From NCBI RefSeq assembly GCF_033958435.1, contig NC_134161.1, forward strand, positions 10,478,001 through 10,542,000: 64,000 bases of DNA, written 5' to 3'. The notes below the pieces were generated by a model. It worked only from the letters and a program-made list of their open reading frames with translations. It was not told the origin of the DNA and searched no databases. Position 1 is the stretch's first letter. Each line of letters opens with the position of its first letter. This document shows, in pieces, positions 44,824-54,574 of the stretch. The position numbers were made by a program, and so were the translations under genes. The DNA comes from Carettochelys insculpta (taxonomy: Eukaryota > Chordata > Testudines > Carettochelyidae).

Positions 44824-44907
44824 GTACTTCGACTTGCAGAGAAATTAGTTCAAGGAAGCCAGAGATGTCTCGGCCAGCAAAAACCAGAAGCAGACCAACA
44901 CTGGCAG
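44824..44907 (+). CDS. THYN1: THYN1 exon 2 with start codon
   Basis: Acceptor CCTCATAG|GTACT at 44823; ATG at 44865. Encodes MSRPAKTRSRPTLA, like the family's MSRPRKR start. The donor GTCTGT is weak but is the only nearby one giving the phase exon 3 needs. Confidence 0.82.
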
Positions 44908-47900
44908 GTCTGTGCAGAAGTCTCCACCAGCTCAACATCTGTAGTTTTTTGTTTGTTGGGCTCTCCTATGTGGGCAAGGTTTATAGTGAAAATACATTCA
45001 ATACTCTGTGTACTTGGTTATAACCTCCCCACTTTTTCGTAGACAAGGATTTTGCAGACTATGCGCATCACTTTTACAAACTGGTGGACTTGAGGCATGG
45101 TTTTCCCATCTGTATAATAAGTAATATTCCCTACAGTGCAACCATGTTGGGAGATCTGTAATGATTGTAAAGCATCCTTAGGTCATCTACAGTGAAGGCA
45201 CTCTTAAATCAAAGTACTGTGAAGCACTGTTTTTCTAAGTAGAGCCCTGCAAATCCGCAGGTATCTGCATCTGCAGACACGGATATCTGTGGATCATTTT
45301 TGTAGATGCAGATACCAATTTTGTATCTGTGCAGGGCTCTAGTAGCAATACTTGCTAGAACATGGAAGAGTGTTCTCCAAAACTATAAAACTGCATTCGA
45401 GACAATGTAATTTAGGGGTTAGGACATTGGAAGGTGTATTCGCACCTGTGTTTGTGACATGCTGTGTGAACTTGGGCAAGTCACTTTTTCTCTTTGTGCC
45501 CTATCACCCTTTGTTCTCTTGGCTATATGCTATTTAGGAGTTTGACCATATTCACCATTTTCAGACTGTCACTTAGCATCTAGCACAGTGGGGCTCTTAC
45601 TTCTGAGGCTTTCAGGTGCTTACAGGAGATTAAAAACAAACTTCACTGTGATATAGAATTGGTGTATGTTCACTTCTGAGCTAATTCACAGAGTTTGGTT
45701 GCCTGCACTTAGTATTCCATCTTTTAGTACAAAGTAGGCTGGTTGCTGCATTTCATTAGGGCCCATTTTCTGAGTCTAGCTAATACACTGTTGTAACTTT
45801 TCTATCAACTACAGTACAAGCAAAACCTGGGCAATCTTTAGAGCACAGCTATCCAATCAACAGTAAAAAATTTTTTTTTTTTTTTTTTTTTTTTAAAAAC
45901 CCTAGAACACATCCTCTGAAATTTTTGAAACTGATGTCAACTGCCTAAGCTAGCGATTGGGACCCACCAGAGCTCCTTTTCTAACCCAATAATGAGTCAT
46001 ATCAAGCCCACTGGGATGAAAGTCAGGTGTCTGTAGCAACTGTCAAATTAGGAAAGGATGTGTTCTGATTTCTTTACTCATGTTTTAAGAGAAAGAGAGG
46101 CCTGATGCTAAATTAGCCAAACGCAGGAAGCAGGAGGAGGAAGAATCCACCATGTCTGCAGCTAAGGAGAGGCATTCAAAGCCTGCTGGTACTGGCACAA
46201 GAAAGGCTACAAAGAAGGAGGCCTGCCTTATCGCACAGGGAAGCAAGCAAGCGTACAGCCACTGGCTTATGAAATCAGAACCAGAGAGCAGGTTTGAGAA
46301 GGGAGTGGATGTGAAGGTAAGTATTTGATCTTCCTTAGTATTGCCATCCCAATGCCCCTCATGTGTGCTCAGGGATGGGGAAGAATGGAAGCTGTTTGTT
46401 GTTCTTTTTGGCCTCTGAGGATAGAACAGGAGGCAATGGACTTAAAGTGCAGCAAGGGAGGTTTAGGTTGGACATTAGGAAAGAGTTCCTAACTGTCAGG
46501 GTGGTCAAACAGTGGAATAAATTGCTAAGGGAGGTTGTGGAATCTCCATCGCTGGAGATATTTAAGAACAGGTTAGACAGATGTCTATCAGGGATGGTTT
46601 AGACAGTACTTGGTCCTGCCATTGGGGCAGGGGGCTGGACTCCATGGCTTCTCGAGGTCCCTTCCAGTCCTAGTATTCTATGATTCTATTGAGAGGTCTA
46701 GTATGGATTGAAGGATCATAGGAATCGGGTTCTGTTGACAGTAATATTCAGAATTACCTGATTTTAAAAAAAAAAAAAAAAAACACACAGATTCACCCTC
46801 TTACTTACCCTTTTCTTTCTGGGAACACCCACAGAGATTTCATTCTCCTCTAGCTCCAGAGAGATCCTATAAGAGAGCCACACCAGACACGGTGTGCTGA
46901 ACTGAATATATGTACCCTGTGATCATGAATAGTTGAATTGAATCTGCTTAGACTTGTAACCCATGGTGGCAGAAGTGAGCCTTTCTGTTTCAGGCCTGGT
47001 CCTTAGACTGCCAAAGCATTCCCTCTACAGCTTAACTTGCTCTATTTTAAACCAAATAGGGACCGAAAACTTAACAGTATGATGCAAGATGCTCTAGAAA
47101 CCACATTGAAGTACACAGATAATAAGAAAGGCTTCTGTCCATTAAGCCCACACTACAATTCAAGTCTAATCTTGTTTTGAATTTGTTTGGACAGTTTGGC
47201 ATTGAAGACTTAAAGGCTCAGCCTTATCAGACAGCATGCTGGGATGGAGTCAGGAATTACCAGGTAAGGAGCAGTAACTGAAGGCTCAGACCACAAAAGC
47301 AGCATTGCTAAAATAACACTGTTGAAAAGAGTGTGAAAACAAAAATTACTTGCTCCTGGACCCAAATTCTTCCCCTGCATACATGATGCCAGTTGTTACC
47401 ACTGGTGCGCTTTGGTAAGAGCATATATGGCTAATTATCTATTGCCTTTAAAAAGTCACAGATGCATTGAGGCAGGCTGGTTTTCTGGCAAGTCACCTGA
47501 TTTTTAATGTCTGGTTGTAGAAAGAAATGTGCCGATTCAAACCAAACATCAATCCTCTTTTCTTGCCTTTCCCTACCTCTCTTCCATTTTTTCCTGCAAA
47601 GCCCCAGCTAACATGACTCCAGCTTCCCTTCACTGGAGTTTTCTGTTCTGTCACACTGGGAAATCTCAGCATAGTTTTGTCTTTATAAACAAAACCAAAC
47701 CAACTTTGCAGCTTGTTCTATCACAGGGAATTTCAGACTCCTGCAGTTGCTGCATAAGAATGGCAGAGCTGCTCATTTCCAATATACGTTGTAACCACTT
47801 CAGTCCGGTTTTCCTACTTGAAGTCAGACCTTTGTAGGAATATTTGTACAGCAGGTCTGAAGCACCAGGGACCCCTGCACTTCTATTTTTCCTGCTCTGG

Positions 47901-50489
47901 TTCATTAAGAAGCTAATGGAGACAGCCTTTTGAAACCTTCCTATAGCAGACAATGCAGGCCAACCTCAAGTTTAACTGCAAAGTTGAGTGATCTCTTATC
48001 TAATCATCTGACAGGCACGAAATTTCATGAGAGACATGCAAGTTGGACAAGAAGCATTCTTCTATCACAGTAACTGCAAAGAACCTGGGATTGCTGGAAT
48101 TATCAAGGTAAGAGTCTCTTTCTAATGTTTGCAATAGTAAAACAGTTCCCTGCTGCTCTACTGAAAATAGCCGCACATTAAACCGGCTCCTACTTCAGCC
48201 CTAGAGAAAGGCAAGGATTTGTTAAGACAAACCCGCAATCACTGGTTCACAGACCAGCAGTCCTGCTTTACCCCCTAAACCAGGGGTCTGCAACCAAAAT
48301 AGCAAGGAGACATTTTTTTCAAATTCAGTTACAATCGTTCAAGAGCCACAATACACACGAACACGAGATAGTCCTTAACAAATAACGTCAAACCATACCT
48401 TTTTTAGCCCGTTTTAAGAACGGCACACGCAATGATTTATACCAGTTAGAAAGTTTGTTATTTTCATCCCTGGATTGGAGAGCAAATGAGGACAAGGAGA
48501 ATGCTGTGCCTGTGCTCTGTTAAGCAAGAAGGAGCAACGTTCGCAACAACCCTCCAAGCCCACCCCCATTCCCAGCCTCTACCCCAACTCAACCCCAAAC
48601 CCGGCCCCATCTCCAGGCTTTACCGACCTCAGCCCCCCTGTCTGTCCCCCATCCCCAAACTTTAACTGACAACCCCCCCCTCCCCCCCATAGCTAAACTC
48701 CTCTCAGCGCCAAACCTGCTTGCTTCCTCAACCAGGATTAACCTGCGCTGGCCCCAGACCAGTGCCCAGGACTAACAGATCTGAGACACTGGCCTAGGAA
48801 CCCACGCCTGGGTGGCCACGTGTGCCCAGCAGAAGAAAGGATGGCGGAGGTGAGCTGAGCCACACCCACTGAAGGGGTGTGGTCGCTCAGGTAGTGAGGC
48901 TTCCCTTCTCGGGGGCACAGCTCCACGGCGTGGGAGGGAACGGCAGCTTGCCGAGTTGCCTCGGCCTATTCATATAAGGGCTGGCCAAGGACATGGGCTG
49001 TACCAGCTACAACCTGGAGCCCACCTGCAGCCTAGGGCTTCAGCCCCAAAGCCCCTGTCTGAATCCAGCCCTGCGCTGGTGGTGAGGAGAGGCAGAATGA
49101 GCCCAGCATGGACCTGCTGGGGAGTGGAGACCGTGGCAACTCCACATACAGCAGTTGTGCAGCTTGGAGGGATGAGTAACAGGGTGAGTGAGGGGCTCTC
49201 TGCAGTTGCCTGGTCTACTGCTGCTGAAACAGTTGAACTAAATTTAATTGGTTTTACAGCTGGATCCCTCCTGCTGGCCATTAAACCAATTAAATTTAGT
49301 TCTACTGTTCCAGTGGAGGTTGGACAGGGAGCAGGAAGAGGAATCAGTGGCAACATCGTCTGGAGCTGCAAATGATTGCTTGAGGAGCTGCAGGTTGTTG
49401 AACTTTGTTGTCAACCTTTCCCCAGGAGAAACAAGATCCCAATCATGTGATCTCTTTGGTTTCATGCTGCAGTGTTTTCAGACAAGGCAACAATACTATG
49501 CCTGATTTACACCAGTGTTCAACTAGAATCCAGCCCAGTGAGAGCCACACAGTTGGGAGACTGGGAGCATCTGTCTTATCCATGAGTAATTTTAATGTAT
49601 CATTTATCTTTTAGATTGTGAAGGAGGCTTACCCAGACCACACTCAGTTTGACAAAAAGAGCCCTCACTATGATTCCTCCAGCACCAAGGAGAACCCCAA
49701 ATGGTCGATGGTAATGTCTTAAGTTACAGGCACAGCAAATTCTGGGCAGAGGGAGAGAATAATCTGAGGACCTCCCTGGTCTATCAGAGCCCCTGTTTGA
49801 ATCTGCACCAGCTCTGTCTCTTGAGAGAAAATACATTCCAGTTGCTTCCCTCCAACTTGGAGGGTACAGAGATCCACATACCCTTCTGTTCTTACTGCCT
49901 CACTTGGAAACTGTGTGTGGCCTGGAAACAGAACCTCGAGCCCTCTGCCCTGCAGAGCTCAGTGGCCAGGGAGTGGAGGAAGATCAGCCTGTGCACCTTT
50001 AAGTCCCAAGTTCAAGTTATACTAGGCGTTATTCATTCTTAAAAGCACAAGAAGAGGGCTGTGTAGGGTAGTAGTAGACTCTGCCTCCACACCTCTCATA
50101 AAGGTCTTATCCCCCAACAAGGAAATAAGACTTCCTGCTCATATGTCAGTCGTCCCTCTCCATTTCAAATAACTGTGGCTCTCTCATAGCCCATATCTCT
50201 GCCCACTCACCAGGTGGATGTCCAATTTGAACGGATGATGAAGCGGTTCATCCCCCTATCTGAGCTAAAGGCTCACCACCAGGCGCACAGAGCTGCAGGA
50301 GGCCCGCTGAAGGACATGATGCTTTTTACCAGGCAGAGGCTCTCTGTCCAGCCCCTGACACATGGTAAGATCTTTCCCCTTCCTGCTTAGCTTGGGATGC
50401 CAGTGTGTTCCAACTCTGACTTTCTTTTCCTGCCCCTGCATCCAGAGGAATTTGAATTCGTCTTGAGCCTTGAAGAGAAGCCAGTTTAA
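44865..50489 (+). CDS. THYN1: THYN1 (thymocyte nuclear protein 1 / Thy28), complete coding region in 7 exons
   Basis: Exons: 44865-44907, 46090-46316, 47195-47263, 48015-48107, 49615-49710, 50214-50364, 50446-50489. They join to 240 codons plus TAA, against 225 in human. The first ~80 residues are lysine- and glutamate-rich (KLAKRRKQEEEE could act in nuclear import). From about residue 82 the EVE domain follows (SHWLMKSEPES, CWDGVRNYQARNFM, FFYHSNCKEPGIAGI, YPDHTQFDKKSPHYD, KWSMVDVQF, LTHEEFEFVL). EVE is a PUA-like fold linked to recognition of modified bases; THYN1 is nuclear and associated with lymphocyte apoptosis, and its biochemical role is not firmly known. Odd points: the exon 2 donor is weak (GCAG|GTCTGT), and the exon 3 acceptor has an in-frame alternative six bases downstream. 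A CR1 tail lies in the following intron. Confidence 0.95.
45240..45341. mobile_element. Palindromic ~100-bp MITE
   Basis: Ends are TAGAGCCCTGCA and its exact inverted copy TGCAGGGCTCTA, with complementary interior blocks (GTATCTGCATCTGCA against TGTAGATGCAGATAC). Probably hAT-derived; no clear target-site duplication. Confidence 0.8.
45400..45610. repeat. MIR/CORE-SINE-like remnant
   Basis: GTGTGAACTTGGGCAAGTCA followed by CTTTTTCTCTTTGTGCCC is a classical MIR core. Confidence 0.7.
45871..45894. repeat. Poly(T) run
   Basis: Twenty-four T flanked by short A runs, so it forms a small A/T palindrome. Confidence 0.95.
46090..46316 (+). CDS. THYN1: THYN1 exon 3
   Basis: Acceptor GTTTTAAG|AGAAAG, donor GTGAAG|GTAAGT. 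Encodes EKERPDAKLAKRRKQEEEES to SHWLMKSEPESRFEKGVDVK, entering the EVE domain. An in-frame stop at 46086 rules out an earlier acceptor; 46096 is an alternative start that keeps the frame. Confidence 0.92.
46403..46690 (+). mobile_element. CR1 LINE 3' end, same subfamily as the 12.4-14.2 kb element
   Basis: By eye about 93% identical to 13905-14180 over ~275 bp, ending with the same TTCTATGATTCTATT terminal repeats. Strongly 5'-truncated, in THYN1 intron 3, starting under 90 bp past the exon 3 donor. A 79-residue frame in it is only the CR1 tail. Confidence 0.9.
46691..47194. other. THYN1 intron 3 (remaining part)
   Basis: Besides the A run, nothing recognised. Confidence 0.5.
46766..46783. 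repeat. Poly(A) run
   Basis: Eighteen A. It is not adjacent to the CR1 end, so it is not that element's tail. Confidence 0.9.
47195..47263 (+). CDS. THYN1: THYN1 exon 4
   Basis: Acceptor TTTGGACAG|TTTGG, donor TACCAG|GTAAGG. Encodes FGIEDLKAQPYQTACWDGVR then NYQ, a core EVE-domain segment; 23 whole codons. Confidence 0.96.
47264..48014. other. THYN1 intron 4
   Basis: No exon or clear repeat recognised. Confidence 0.5.
48015..48107 (+). CDS. THYN1: THYN1 exon 5
   Basis: Acceptor CATCTGACAG|GCACG, donor ATCAAG|GTAAGA. Encodes ARNFMRDMQVGQEAFFYHSN then CKEPGIAGIIK; 31 whole codons. Confidence 0.96.
48281..48500. mobile_element. hAT-like element end
   Basis: CCAGGGGTCTGCAACCAAAA is a common hAT terminal sequence, followed by AGCCACAAT-type internal sequence. 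The other end was not located. Confidence 0.5.
49226..49311. repeat. Inverted repeat, 29-nt arms with 28-nt loop
   Basis: Arms 49226-49254 and 49283-49311 are complementary at 27 of 29 positions around the core AACTAAATTTAATTGGTTT. Confidence 0.9.
49615..49710 (+). CDS. THYN1: THYN1 exon 6
   Basis: Acceptor TATCTTTTAG|ATTG, donor TCGATG|GTAATG. Encodes IVKEAYPDHTQFDKKSPHYD then SSSTKENPKWSM; 32 whole codons. Confidence 0.96.
49711..50213. other. THYN1 intron 6
   Basis: No exon or clear repeat recognised. Confidence 0.5.
50214..50364 (+). CDS. THYN1: THYN1 exon 7
   Basis: Acceptor CTCACCAG|GTGG, donor CACATG|GTAAGA. Encodes VDVQFERMMKRFIPLSELKA to FTRQRLSVQPLTH, with phase 1 at the end. Confidence 0.96.
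50446..50489 (+). CDS. THYN1: THYN1 last coding exon 8
   Basis: Acceptor GCATCCAG|AGGAA. Encodes (E)EFEFVLSLEEKPV then TAA. The 3'UTR follows to a poly(A) signal at 50634. Confidence 0.95.
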
Positions 50490-50633
50490 ACAGACCGCAG
50501 CAGGGGACCCCTTGAGTCTCAGAATGCCCACACTTCAGCTAGCACCCTTCTCTTCCAATGTATATTCTCATACCCTGCCATGTAGAAGAACCAGCGAGCA
50601 GACCAGGAGATGTATATATTCACTGTTATTTTA

Positions 50634-50639
50634 AATAAA
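50634..50639 (+). terminator. THYN1: THYN1 polyadenylation signal AATAAA
   Basis: Canonical AATAAA 145 bp after the THYN1 stop codon, followed within 35 bp by a T-rich stretch near 50669-50683 that would suit a downstream element. Confidence 0.85.
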
Positions 50640-52545
50640 AGCTTTCTTGAACTCCATGATGCACACTTGATTTTTCTTTTTTCAGGACTCAGGAAGGGTT
50701 TGGCAGCTCCTCTTTCCTACAAAGAGAACGAGAAAAGGTTGCCTTCTTGATTCCCTTTGCCATAGGAAAGACACCCGCAACTCCTTCTGCTCCACAGTGC
50801 AAACCCTTCTGTGCTGCAGAGGGACAGAGATCTTTCAAGAGCAATGACACACACTCAGCACAGCTAGCTGCAAGGGAGAGTTTAAGATACAGTCTCAAGT
50901 TTTTAATACTGTTGCCCATCGGGCCTAAAGTTGTGAGCTGTGGTTTCATCCTGGTCTAGTGATTGGAGCCAGTTTGCTAACTGAGCGTGCTCTAGGTCTT
51001 AACAAAAGGATAAGAACCCACCCACTGAAGTGGAATGCTTGTAAAGGTCACCAACTAGCATGGCTCTAGGAACTGTTAGCTTGAAGTGGGGCCAGCTGCC
51101 TTTCCCTAGTAAGACACAAGAGAAAAGGCTGGATTCTCTCCCCCTCAGGTGCCTGCTAAGTGCCAGGCCTGATGACAGGTAGAACAGCTCACAACTGCAA
51201 CATAAACCAAGTTGGACAAACCAATCCACAACATTTGAAAGCCCGGAATGGCCCTTTTAATCCAAGAGACAAAAAACAAATTTTAAAACACAGCCATTGA
51301 AAAGATGATGAATTAAGAAACATGTAAACACTGCAGAGGCTAAATTACACATTGCACTGATTGGTTCAGTACCTACACACTCCCCCCAGTGAGAATCTGC
51401 TTGGACAAGAGGACACCCACAGCACAGGATAAAACAACCCCGCATGGGGTGGGCTGTGAAGCCACAATAGCTCCCCACTCCTAAAACTGTTGGCATTTTC
51501 TTTTCTGTAGCAGCTTGGAGTTGAATTTTCCTCTCAAGACCCTACCATTACAGATGGAGCAGGTATCATCACCCCAAATACAGGGCATAACAGAAAGCAG
51601 CTTGAATTAAGGTAAAAATGTGGGGAGGGGTGACTCTCAAGCAGCCTAGTCCTATGATGGGGGACAAGGTAGAAGAAGGATGCATTTAGGCTCATGCACC
51701 TTTCCTGGCTAACCCCTCTCTCAGTGACAGGCAGATGCTTTCTGAGCCTGTTCCAGGGATCTGTAGGCAATCTCCACATGCCCATCACTGATCCTATTTC
51801 ACCACTCACCTAAGGCAGAAATGTGTTCACCCAAAGGGTTTCCTTAACACGAATACATAAGACAACCAAGAAAAGTACTTGAGCAAGAAGGAATATCACA
51901 ATGGCTGCTTTGAAATGAGGGAAAGGAGGAGGGGGTCAAGGTGAAGCTGAGCTAGGCTCAGCTACTGAGATGCCATCTGTTACCTGGACCATCTCCCAAA
52001 GTGAGCCTTACCTGTTTTCAAATGATTGTGCATGGCCCCAGCATGCTTGGATCCCTCTCAATGGCATAGAAGCAGAGTAGGTTAGCTACCCAGGTAGGGT
52101 CCATGTTTGTTTGCTACACCAGTCCCAAATCACACCGCTAACCCTGCACGTGATGATAAAGTCGCTGCCTTCAGTAGGACTTTGATTCAGTCTGAGGAGC
52201 GAGACTGCCTTTCCAGCCCCCAGCGGAGACCCCTCACATACAGAGGCAGAGTAAGCCACAGTGCAGAACAGTAAGTCTACAGTGCAGAACAGCATGACGC
52301 TAGTGTTCACAGCAAAGAGGCAATAACATCCCCTGGGACGGAGCAGGACTTTCCATTTAGGTTAGGAACTGTAACCCTACGCGTGACTGAGTGGAAATAA
52401 AACTTGATTTGGCAAGCAAAACACACACATTTATCACTGAACTACAGCAGCTTTCTTACTATGCAAAAAACACTCTTCTCTCACCCAAACCCCACCATCA
52501 CTACAGGCACCAGGGCACTGTTATACACAGCACATTGCAGAAGGT

Positions 52546-52551
52546 TTTATT
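52546..52551 (-). terminator. VPS26B: Candidate VPS26B polyadenylation signal
   Basis: The first AATAAA I find on the minus strand past the VPS26B stop, which would give a 3'UTR of about 1.9 kb. Not confirmed; another signal could be used. Confidence 0.3.
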
Positions 52552-52640
52552 AGCTTCCCAACAGCGAGACAGTAGCTCTACCTCCAACCAGGAGAAATGC
52601 CAGATTCAGAAGCAAGCCTGATAATGTCAATGGGCTATAC

Positions 52641-52667
52641 AAAAAAAAAAAAAAAAAAAAAAAAAAA
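52641..52667. repeat. Poly(A) run, 27 nt
   Basis: Directly visible. No retrogene or SINE body is recognisable immediately upstream. Confidence 0.95.
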
Positions 52668-54427
52668 TCACTGGAAAAATCACCGCTAGTGTCCTGGTTT
52701 AGTTCAGGTTTGTCTCCATGTGCTGGTTGGAGGTTTCATTGCCTCCTTCCTAGAAAGGTATCTAAAAAGGATGGAAACCATCCAAATTTAGTCAATCAGT
52801 TAACTCTAAAAGACAATCTCTGAACTGTAAAGGAGGACTGAGTCTCTTCTAGGTACAGTCTCGTGATCCCACTTAACTTATTAAATGGAATTTACTTCAA
52901 GAGTGAAAGACATCCCACACTCAGGTCCTCAGATAACTTGATGCCCAAGATCCCACCCACTCATCTGGCCCAATGAACCAACAGCTGTCCTGGCAGCAGA
53001 ATGCTTTGCCAGCCACCTTGCTGGTTTGCTTCACTTTACAGCACATGCAGGCCAGTAAGCACCTGAAACAACTGTCTCAGGTACCAGGAATAGTAATAGC
53101 ACAACTCAGGAGCTCAGGGGTTATCCTTTAAGCATGCTGCCTACGACAGCTGTGTATAAAGAATGCCCATGTTCCCTTCTGCCACACCCTGCTGTTCTTT
53201 CAGATCATTTTTCAGCCAATCAGGGAAGTCCCTGGAAGGTTTCATCACAGCACCAATTGGGTGACCCCTCCTGCCAGATGAAGCAACGTTTCATTCAGAT
53301 AAATGGAAAACAAGGAGAAAGCTAAAAGGGAAACAGGTCACCTACTGCAGCACTTGAGAGGCTGCACGGGCCCCGTGCAGATTCTACTTTCACACCACAT
53401 CGCTTATCCCTGTACAACTGGAGAGATCTGACTGCAACTGCTTCCCACAGCACTGTGTGCCATCTGTACAACCGCTTTCCTGTTTCACCCACTTCTATCT
53501 CCAGCATGCACAAGTTTCTCAGGGCTCAGCTTGGCTACATCATACAGCGAGGATCATACACTGCACTCTGACCTGGAAGTGAGATTATCAAGGCTGTGCT
53601 CTCTTTCAGAGGACAGTTTCCTCCCAGACTCCCTGCCTGGCAGCTCTGCTCACTCACCTCTACCTCACCTGCTCTACACAGTATCCATCCACCTGTGAAT
53701 TTCACACTCAGCTGCTGTCTTCACTTTTAGATGTTAACCAAGCTCCCTTTCCCTCTGGAGACACTGCAACCATGAGCTCCCAAGGCAGGGACACAAAGGC
53801 AGCATCAACGGCTACCCTGCACAACCTGGCTCTGTCATTCACAGAGCTGATTCAACTCGTTACGTAACTAGTTGCAGCAGAGTCACCATGAACAGCACAC
53901 AGGGTGAAAAACCATCAAGCAGGCTACACTTCTAACTTCAGTTCTGCTCACGCACACTCCCACCTTCCAGCTAAAATGCTTCATCAGGTTCCTTCCTCCC
54001 ACTCACCTCACGAAGGCTTCTGGATGGCAGCAAAATGCCTTCCCACATGCCCAAAGCAACACATCCACCATGGAGGAGATGCATCCAATTTCCCCTTCCC
54101 GCTCCTGCCTTCCCATCACCATGCTGAAGAGGTTTCATGGCAACAGGAAAGGCAGGCAACCCAACGACCCCTGCATGTACAAAGCAGCCTACCCCACAGG
54201 CATATAGTCGGCTGGGGAGCACTGAAGTACTTTCAACTTTGTGCCATGGTTGCTGTAGTTTATGTTGTCCCCTCCCCACCCGACTGGTCCTCCGAAGATC
54301 AGAATTAAGTCAAAAAACTGATATTGATATTTCGTAAGTCTCTGGTGAAATATTTGCTTTTTCCCCTCGTTGCTGCTGCCAGCCCTGGCCACGTGGGTTC
54401 TGCAGCAGCCTCACTGCGCAGGGCCTT

Positions 54428-54574
54428 TCACTGACGGCTGTTGTTTTCTGCAGGCTGACTGGGGGTCCTGGCCTCAGCATGGGAGGACGTCCCCTCAAAC
54501 CGCTGAGAGGCAATGGCTGCCTGGTGGGACATGCTCTTCCTCACAATATCTCCTTTCCGCCAGAGCACCACCTC
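54428..54574 (-). CDS. VPS26B: VPS26B last coding exon
   Basis: Acceptor TTCTGACAG|GAGG. Encodes EVVLWRKGDIVRKSMSHQAA, then the Ser/Thr-rich tail ending ENNSRQ and TGA. Confidence 0.95.
   Translation of the reverse strand, partial: EVVLWRKGDIVRKSMSHQAAIASQRFEGTSSHAEARTPSQPAENNSRQ

Larger units (their letters stand above)
44908..46089. other. THYN1 intron 2
   Basis: Contains a palindromic MITE (45240-45341), a MIR-like remnant (45400-45610) and a T24 run (45871-45894). Confidence 0.6.
48108..49614. other. THYN1 intron 5
   Basis: A hAT-like end at 48283 (CAGGGGTCTGCAACC), C-rich sequence to about 48950, and the inverted repeat at 49226-49311. The sequence between may be one hAT-derived insertion. 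No exon. Confidence 0.5.
50650..54427. other. Convergent THYN1/VPS26B interval, probably partly VPS26B 3'UTR
   Basis: No other gene recognised on either strand. Holds an A27 run (52641-52667) and a candidate VPS26B poly(A) signal (52546). Open frames here are short and show no family resemblance. Confidence 0.5.

Noticed and set aside
48956..49375. 139- and 133-residue open frames on opposite strands over the inverted repeat
   Set aside because: Intronic in THYN1, partly mirror images caused by the palindrome; no family resemblance.
52500..52667. A27 run as the tail of a retrogene or SINE
   Set aside because: No recognisable coding or SINE body upstream and no flanking target-site duplication seen.
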